From the NCBI GenBank assembly GCA_021805405.1, contig JAJZFK010000216.1, positions 1 to 11,016 on the forward strand: 11,016 nt of DNA, written 5' to 3'. A program made the translations under genes and the position numbers. Shown here piece by piece: positions 6,105 to 11,016 of this stretch. Numbering within the stretch: the stretch's first letter is position 1; every line of letters starts with the position of its first letter. The notes beneath the pieces are model-generated. The model was given only the letters and a program-made list of their open reading frames with translations. It had not been told where the DNA came from and did no database searches. Source of the stretch: a bacterium. Its GTDB lineage: Bacteria; Armatimonadota; Chthonomonadetes; Chthonomonadales; Chthonomonadaceae.

Positions 6105-8069
6105 CTATTTTTGAAGCACCTGCAAATTTGTTCGTAATCGTGCCAGTTTGAGCAACGCAGAGACATAACTAGACATTGCCCAACCATGGGGTGCCGCCCA
6201 AAACCGTTGTTGATCCGGGCCCTGCATCAATTCAGGAAGCAGCCCTGTGCATGTTGCGCGTTTAAGAACTGTGGTGAGGTATCCCTCGGCCCTGTCCGCA
6301 AGCTCAAGGCTATCCTCACGTCGTCCAAGTTCTAGTAAGCGTTCGGCCACGGTGCAACAGCATCTCGCCATCCACAGCGTATTTACGCAGGCCGGAACCC
6401 CTCCAACGTAAGCGTCTCCCTGAAACCGGCGTATTGCTCGTCCACCCTCCCAATCTGTCTCCAGTTGGCTCGTGATAGTGTTGAGCGTACCTTCCGCAAT
6501 TGCTAACTCGTGCCCGTTTGTTAGGTCAAGTAGCCCGAATGGCTCGATGGCCCCTAGCGCAGATGAGTCAATCGTTACATCGGCTTGTCCGTGCTCGTTA
6601 AACCCCCTTGTGAGCGCGCCGTTATGAACAAAGTGGTGCAGTACACCATCTTTCATCCGCTTGGCGTCATCCTCAAATTCGCTATCATTCAGGATGGAAG
6701 CTGCAGCTTTGAAGCCTGCCCATAAGGCTGCGTTGGAATATGTAAACGAGCCTATAAAGGTCTCCCAGGTATCAAACGCAGATGCATGTACACCCTGTGA
6801 GGTAAGGCGCGATCGTTGATAACATGCGGCCTTGCGCATCATATCCCTATGGTCTTTGCTGAGCTCACCGCCCTGTAAGGTCCACTTACCCATTGCCCAC
6901 AGCACAGCACCCACCTGGTCAATCTGCAGGTGATGGGGCGGCAGGCACCAGTTAGGTGCAGCCTGCCCATTAAGAAAGTAGCGCTGGTGCCACAAACCGG
7001 AAGAATCCTGATGACGCGTACACCAGTCGAAACAGCCTATTGCGTACTGGGGGTATCCGGCATCTAACAAGCCGCTCAGGTACTCCGCTCCGTCCCGTGG
7101 CCAGAAGTACCCATACCCCCCGCAGGAAACAAACTCGGGATCAAATTCAGGTGCTGCAACAGCAACACCCTCGCGTCCACACAGCAGGGGCAAGCAGAGC
7201 AGTGACCGTTCATAAGCCTCCTGGAGGTGCTTTGGAATAACAGCCGCTGGATGACCGTTGTGGCCCTTAAGAACCGACATGAGCGTGTTTAGGCCCGGCT
7301 CTAGTGACTTGAGATCAAGCGATTCACGTTCCTCACAAATGCTTTCGTGCGAGTGGTTTTTCATCCGGTTCCAAAGGCTAATCGCTTCGCTATCGTTTGC
7401 AGCGGTAACAAAGATGACAGTGAAACTGGTGCTGGCTCCGGGTTCAAGGGCTATCCTTCTACCAATCGCCCAGTTAACGTCACCAATTTCAAGATCCTGC
7501 CTGTTCAGCCAACCATCTTCCATGTCATAAATCGCGTTGTTTCCCCAGTTACGACCTGCTTTGCCGCACTGCCACATCTGCAGCATGTCCCCGCCAAAGA
7601 TTGCTGTTGTCGACCTGTGGCGCTGTATAAGCACATCATTTTCCTGGTCATAGCAGATGCCATTGCCGGTTCGTATGCCGTCAATATTCCAGTCACCAAA
7701 GGTAAATATCCCCAGTTCGACGTTACTAGAAGAGTGGCTAGTGACGCGTACAGTGCGATGCAGGGCTGCACCACTTTCCGGCACTACATCTCTAAACTCT
7801 AGCGTCAAAGCTAATGACTGCGAATGAAGTTTGGTAACCAGAATATTAGTGCGAGGAAGGTACGACTGCTCTCTTGTGAACTCATCTCCCCAACTCCAGT
7901 GAAGGCTGCCAAAGCCCGCGGCACCTGTGTAGACGCACGGCATACACTGATAAACGTTCTGCGCGTGGTCTCGATGGGGATAAAACCAGCCCATGATTTC
8001 ACCGGCTGGGCCAACTGAAACCAGGACATCCTCATTCCCTATCGTTGCCGTGGGGAGATAGACGGGCAT
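6105..8069 (-). CDS. GH15 glucoamylase-like glycoside hydrolase
   Basis: This 654-residue enzyme belongs to the inverting GH15 family, which removes glucose from alpha-glucans or related alpha-glucosides such as dextran and trehalose; the exact substrate cannot be told. An N-terminal beta-sandwich spans about 1-255 (starting TATIGNEDVLVSVGPAG and FYPHRD). The (alpha/alpha)6 barrel follows, with GYGYFWPRDGAEY (319-331), QIDQVG (382-387), FDTWETF (432-438) holding the probable general acid Glu436, and TGLLPEL (608-614) holding the probable base Glu613. There is no signal peptide, so it likely acts on intracellular glucan. The ATG at 8069 follows AGGAGG (8085-8080) by 10 bases; a GTG 14 codons upstream lacks such a site. 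A 79-residue gene follows and shares its terminator. Confidence 0.92.
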   Translation of the reverse strand: MPVYLPTATIGNEDVLVSVGPAGEIMGWFYPHRDHAQNVYQCMPCVYTGAAGFGSLHWSWGDEFTREQSYLPRTNILVTKLHSQSLALTLEFRDVVPESGAALHRTVRVTSHSSSNVELGIFTFGDWNIDGIRTGNGICYDQENDVLIQRHRSTTAIFGGDMLQMWQCGKAGRNWGNNAIYDMEDGWLNRQDLEIGDVNWAIGRRIALEPGASTSFTVIFVTAANDSEAISLWNRMKNHSHESICEERESLDLKSLEPGLNTLMSVLKGHNGHPAAVIPKHLQEAYERSLLCLPLLCGREGVAVAAPEFDPEFVSCGGYGYFWPRDGAEYLSGLLDAGYPQYAIGCFDWCTRHQDSSGLWHQRYFLNGQAAPNWCLPPHHLQIDQVGAVLWAMGKWTLQGGELSKDHRDMMRKAACYQRSRLTSQGVHASAFDTWETFIGSFTYSNAALWAGFKAAASILNDSEFEDDAKRMKDGVLHHFVHNGALTRGFNEHGQADVTIDSSALGAIEPFGLLDLTNGHELAIAEGTLNTITSQLETDWEGGRAIRRFQGDAYVGGVPACVNTLWMARCCCTVAERLLELGRREDSLELADRAEGYLTTVLKRATCTGLLPELMQGPDQQRFWAAPHGWAMSSYVSALLKLARLRTNLQVLQK

Positions 8070-8079
8070 AACTACTAAA

Positions 8080-8085
8080 CCTCCT
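8080..8085 (-). promoter_or_regulatory. Ribosome binding site deciding the GH15 start
   Basis: AGGAGG on minus lies 10 bases before ATG 8069, slightly longer than the usual spacing but full consensus. It favours this start over the upstream GTG at 8111. Confidence 0.65.
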
Positions 8086-8112
8086 GTCAAGCGTGTGAAC
8101 CACGGGGGCACA

Positions 8113-8124
8113 CCGCTTAAGCGG
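8113..8124. promoter_or_regulatory. Perfect 12-base palindrome in GH15 leader
   Basis: CCGCTTAAGCGG is fully self-complementary and lies 43 bases upstream of the GH15 start codon. It could be an operator, or a 4-base-pair stem with a TTAA loop in the leader RNA. No matching site was seen elsewhere in the window, so its role is open. Confidence 0.3.
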
Positions 8125-8161
8125 ATCTTTTGGTGCGGGTATGATTGGAGGCGGCACGACA

Positions 8162-8172
8162 GAAACGTTTTA
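8162..8172. promoter_or_regulatory. LacI/cre-type operator candidate upstream of GH15
   Basis: GAAACGTTTTA has the central CG and flanking A and T runs of LacI-family and CcpA-type operators; 9 of 10 core positions fit the pattern WAARCGYTTW. It lies about 95 bases before the GH15 start and downstream of a candidate promoter, where a bound repressor could block RNA polymerase. Control by a sugar-responsive LacI protein is an inference. Confidence 0.25.
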
Positions 8173-8224
8173 CGGCTCGTAGATTTCCGCCATATTGCCG
8201 ACTGTTTAATAACGTGCGGCTATG

Positions 8225-8252
8225 ACCATATTCTTCACAGCTTGAAATTCAA
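8225..8252 (-). promoter_or_regulatory. Candidate promoter of GH15 transcript
   Basis: On minus, TTGAAT (8252-8247) and TATGGT (8230-8225) are separated by 16 bases; each matches consensus at 4 of 6 positions. It lies just after the stop of the TPR gene and would separate GH15 from the gatB-HEAT-TPR unit. Its -35 box overlaps a short inverted repeat, GCTTG/CAAGC (8240-8254), that has no T-run and is unlikely to be a strong terminator. Confidence 0.35.
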
Positions 8253-8258
8253 GCGAAG

Positions 8259-8927
8259 CTATATATGTTTTTCACTCTTATGAGCGATGAGTACGCGTAA
8301 TCGTGCCAGTTGAACGCTGGCTATACGGTCACCCTTAATCTTGCTGGCATGTTCCCATGCTAAAGCGGCGAGCTTTAAGTGGCCTGTAAGCTCATAGCAG
8401 TGCGCCAGACCATGCCACGTTAACATTGGGCATGGGTACTTGACTGCTTTTTCGTAGTACGGAAGCGCGAGAGCGGGCTTGTGCAGGTGCAGCCAGTAAA
8501 ACTGGCCAAGTTCGTCGTACATGTAAAAGTTTGTGGTGTTTGCTGCAAGACCCTGGCGTAAGAGTGCTAATCCACTTTCTGTTCGGTCCGTAGACCAAAG
8601 AAGCCATGCAGCGTTGCTGTAGGCCTGCATATTATGTGGATCGCCTTGCACCACGACACGATTGAGATTTATTACGTGGTTATACTCGCCCTGGTCGAAA
8701 TGCTTATCCGCTCCATCAAACAGATCATTGAGAGCATTTGCCAAGATAGCGTTAGATGCCTGGTCATCCGTGACGTGAGCCGGGTTACCAGGTTTAGTTG
8801 CCGAGTATGCGCTTCCATGGCTAGAAAATGATTTTTTTGCAGGCGAGGTGCCTGGCGGTGCTGCAAATACAATAGTTGCGCTGCCAGCAAGCAAAATGGC
8901 TGTGGCAGTGCACGAAAGCTTGTTCAT
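8259..8927 (-). CDS. Secreted TPR-repeat protein
   Basis: This 222-residue protein has a typical signal peptide (MNKLS, hydrophobic stretch to about residue 23, cleavage near VFAA), so it is likely periplasmic or secreted. A serine- and proline-rich linker (about 24-55) leads to three to four TPR-type helical repeats at about 68-205, for example YSNAAWLLWS, MYDELGQFYW, ALPYYEKAVKY and TWHGLAHCYELTG. TPR domains hold protein complexes together, so a scaffold or chaperone role is the general expectation; no catalytic motif is visible. GGAGG (8939-8935) stands 7 bases before the ATG. The gene starts 38 bases after the stop of the HEAT-repeat gene on the same strand, which suggests a shared transcript and perhaps a joint complex at the cell envelope. 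Confidence 0.82.
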   Translation of the reverse strand: MNKLSCTATAILLAGSATIVFAAPPGTSPAKKSFSSHGSAYSATKPGNPAHVTDDQASNAILANALNDLFDGADKHFDQGEYNHVINLNRVVVQGDPHNMQAYSNAAWLLWSTDRTESGLALLRQGLAANTTNFYMYDELGQFYWLHLHKPALALPYYEKAVKYPCPMLTWHGLAHCYELTGHLKLAALAWEHASKIKGDRIASVQLARLRVLIAHKSEKHI

Positions 8928-8965
8928 GTTAATTCCTCCATGAAAGGCGGTGCATACGTTCGCGG

Positions 8966-10153
8966 CTACTGCCTTAAAATAGACAGTGCGTATCGAGCTG
9001 CGCTCGATACAGACGGATCCTTGCTATGCGCCAACCGAATGAGCGCTGAGCGTGCAGCGGGATCGCCTATGCTGCCTAGTGCTAACGCTGCTGCGCGAGG
9101 TATCGCGTCATCGGTATCATGAAACGCAGCGTGAATCAAGGCCGGAATAGCCAAAGGGTCGCGTAAACGTCCCAACGCACGGGCACTCTGTTCCCTAACA
9201 TCTTCATTGGCATCTTTCAGGCTTTTCAACAGGGCAGGCATCGCAGTTGGATCCCCTATTACCCCCAAAGCCTGTGCAGCAGCAAACCTTACGATACGAC
9301 TGGAGTCACCGAGTGCTATAACTAATGAGTGTACCGCAGAACGGTCATGAAGGTGACCTAGTGCGCCAGCAGCCGCAGCCCGCATATCAACGTTACGATC
9401 GTGCAACGCGCGTAATAACACGGGAATTGCGCGCATATCCCCCTGAATACCCAGTGCATAAGCCGCGTAATAGGCAGCTTCACGATGTCGTCCGTCGGTA
9501 TCTGAGCGCAACAGATGAACAAGGGCAGGCTCTGCCGAACGATATGGACTATTTGCTAGTGCTGAAGCCGCGGTCATCGCAACCGCGGCAGAGCGATCGG
9601 TTAGCCCTTTGGCAAGCAGGCTGCACGACAAGTTGCTGTCAATATCACCGAGCGCTATCGCAGCCTCCAGGCGCACACGCTTGTTTTGGTCATGTAGAAG
9701 CAGCTCGCCAAGAGGGTTAATGGCCGATTTAACATTAAGAAGGCCTAGTGCTCGCGCCGCAGAAGCCCGAACCTGCCAGACGTTGTCGTGAAGGCACGGA
9801 AGGATCGCAGGAACTGCGCGGGGATCCGCAAGAATGGAGAGAAGACGCGCACATTGGGCCCGCGTGTGCCACGACGCCGAATGGGTGCCCTTCGCTAGCA
9901 GAGGCTCATCTGCACGCGTCATAATGTTAGCCAACTTGCGAACCGCTGCCTGGCGTGTAGCTTGCAATGGGCTTGAAAGCTCTGCTATAAGCGCCGGTAC
10001 CAGGTCCTCTGTGGTTGACAAATGGTGAATGTGGTTGGCGGCAGGATTATGATGCTGTGCGTGGTAGGCAGGTGACGCCACGGCACCACAAGCCACCAGT
10101 AGAGTCGCTGTGATTACCTGAAGCATACATGACAGCTGCCACAGTGCAGGCAT
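8966..10153 (-). CDS. HEAT-repeat (PBS lyase-like) protein, probably exported
   Basis: This 395-residue protein is almost all HEAT repeats. From about residue 50 to the end, two-helix units recur, and from 109 the period is near 31 residues, each beginning with a DPxAxPALL-like helix and ending in an AAxALGxxxD-like helix. Such solenoids bind other proteins; some relatives are phycobilisome lyases, but nothing here suggests pigment chemistry. The N-terminus has a hydrophobic stretch with LVAC at 19-22, which fits a lipobox. However, there is no lysine or arginine before it, so lipoprotein export is uncertain. The ATG shares its A with the TAA stop of gatB (TAATG) and has no clear SD of its own, so translation is probably coupled to gatB. 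Met10 is an alternative start, also without an SD. The TPR gene follows after 38 bases. Confidence 0.85.
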   Translation of the reverse strand: MPALWQLSCMLQVITATLLVACGAVASPAYHAQHHNPAANHIHHLSTTEDLVPALIAELSSPLQATRQAAVRKLANIMTRADEPLLAKGTHSASWHTRAQCARLLSILADPRAVPAILPCLHDNVWQVRASAARALGLLNVKSAINPLGELLLHDQNKRVRLEAAIALGDIDSNLSCSLLAKGLTDRSAAVAMTAASALANSPYRSAEPALVHLLRSDTDGRHREAAYYAAYALGIQGDMRAIPVLLRALHDRNVDMRAAAAGALGHLHDRSAVHSLVIALGDSSRIVRFAAAQALGVIGDPTAMPALLKSLKDANEDVREQSARALGRLRDPLAIPALIHAAFHDTDDAIPRAAALALGSIGDPAARSALIRLAHSKDPSVSSAARYALSILRQ

Positions 10154-11016
10154 TACACAAGCTGCTCATCGATTAGGCGGTTGACTTCTTTGGGATCTGC
10201 CTTGCCGCCCGTCGCCTTCATAACCTGGCCGACAAGAAACCCCTTTTTGCCAACAAGTCCCTTCTCCTTTATGTCGCTCACTATGGCACTGTTTGCCTGA
10301 AGTACTGTGGTAACAGCAGCCGCAAGTGCGCCGGTATCGCGCATAACTAGCAGCCCCTCGCGCTCAGCAATGGCGGCTGGGTTCTCTCCGGTTACATACA
10401 TAAGCTCAATGAGCGTCTTTGCAATCTTGCCGCTAATAGTTCCATTGGTGATCATGGAGATCATTGCACCTAGGTGAGCCGGTGTAATTTTACAGGATGC
10501 AATATCGCCAGCATCGGAGTTGAGCAGGCGGCTTAAATCTCCCATTACCCAGTTTGCAGCCGCCCGTGCATCGCTACAGGCACCCGCTGTCTGCTCAAAA
10601 TAGTCTGCAAGTGCACGTGTTTCAGTAAGCTGCAGCGCATCTGCCCGGCTCAGCCCATACTGCTGCTGGAATCGATTCATTTTCGCATCGGGAAGCTCCG
10701 GCATTGAGGCACGAATCTGTTCAATCCATTCATCAGTGATCTCGAGGCCAACTAGATCAGGATCGGGGAAGTAGCGGTACTCCTGCTCAACTTCCTTGCT
10801 CCGCTGAGGATAAGTCGCCTGCCGGGCTTCATTCCATCCGCGAGTCTCCTGGGCAATCTTCTCGCCGTTTTCAATGAGCGAGATCTGCCTGTCTACCTCG
10901 TACTCAATACCGCGCTGCACGGCACGGAATGAGTTAAGGTTTTTAATCTCTGTTTTCGTGCCATAGGAGGCAGTTCCAACTTTTTTGACCGAGACGTTTG
11001 GCTCACAACGTAAGAT
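10153..11016 (-). CDS. gatB: Asp-tRNA(Asn)/Glu-tRNA(Gln) amidotransferase subunit B, C-terminal part
   Basis: GatB is the kinase/tRNA-binding subunit of the GatCAB complex, which converts Glu-tRNA(Gln) to Gln-tRNA(Gln), and Asp-tRNA(Asn) to Asn-tRNA(Asn), in the cytoplasm. The 287 visible residues contain family hallmarks: LRCEPNVSV at the edge, GTKTEIKNLNSFRAVQRGIEYE (about 20-41), ETRGWNE, and YRYFPDPDLVGLEI. These are followed by the helical and YqeY-like tail domain, ending DPKEVNRLIDEQLV. The frame is open to the right edge, so the N-terminal part lies outside. The GTG at 10920 is an internal codon, not a start. The stop codon overlaps the start of the HEAT-repeat gene. Its presence suggests that this organism makes at least one of Gln-tRNA or Asn-tRNA by the indirect route. 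Confidence 0.96.
   Translation of the reverse strand: MLRCEPNVSVKKVGTASYGTKTEIKNLNSFRAVQRGIEYEVDRQISLIENGEKIAQETRGWNEARQATYPQRSKEVEQEYRYFPDPDLVGLEITDEWIEQIRASMPELPDAKMNRFQQQYGLSRADALQLTETRALADYFEQTAGACSDARAAANWVMGDLSRLLNSDAGDIASCKITPAHLGAMISMITNGTISGKIAKTLIELMYVTGENPAAIAEREGLLVMRDTGALAAAVTTVLQANSAIVSDIKEKGLVGKKGFLVGQVMKATGGKADPKEVNRLIDEQLV

Noticed and set aside
8240..8254. Inverted repeat GCTTG/CAAGC after the TPR stop as a terminator
   Set aside because: It has no T-run on either strand and overlaps a candidate -35 box, so termination is not supported.
1..11016. Search for CRISPR array, IS element, tRNA, prophage or defence genes
   Set aside because: No regularly spaced repeats, transposase or integrase motifs, tRNA cloverleaf, or nuclease/helicase domains were seen on either strand.

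Overview
The window looks like an ordinary chromosomal stretch from a mid-GC bacterium with strong Shine-Dalgarno sites, twin-arginine export, c-type cytochromes and exported HEAT/TPR proteins. That mix, together with free-living style lysA and gatB, would suit Armatimonadota or Acidobacteriota. This placement is inference from gene content only; no rRNA or tRNA gene is present to fix it.

Layout, left to right: the 5' part of lysA (diaminopimelate decarboxylase) on minus, running off the left edge, with a clear sigma70-type promoter; an MFS transporter on plus; a cytochrome P460-like monohaem protein on minus, convergent with the MFS gene; a class I SAM-dependent methyltransferase on plus; a Tat-exported GH29 alpha-L-fucosidase on plus, closed by a strong bidirectional terminator. 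From there to the right edge every gene is on minus. In transcription order these are gatB (3' part), a HEAT-repeat protein whose ATG overlaps the gatB stop, a secreted TPR protein, then after a 189-base gap a GH15 glucoamylase-like enzyme and a 79-residue protein of unknown function.

Three themes emerge. Core functions flank the window: lysine/diaminopimelate synthesis on the left and tRNA-dependent Gln/Asn formation on the right. The middle holds two glycan-degrading enzymes, a secreted fucosidase and an alpha-glucan hydrolase with no visible export signal. The gatB-HEAT-TPR run looks like one transcript, with the HEAT protein probably made by translational coupling. The GH15 gene seems to be a separate unit with its own candidate promoter, a LacI/cre-like dyad and a 12-base palindrome.

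I saw no CRISPR array, insertion sequence, phage gene, tRNA, toxin-antitoxin pair or recognisable defence system, and nothing that I would call a new system. The points most worth following are the small protein behind GH15, the gatB/HEAT coupling, and the solitary P460 cytochrome.
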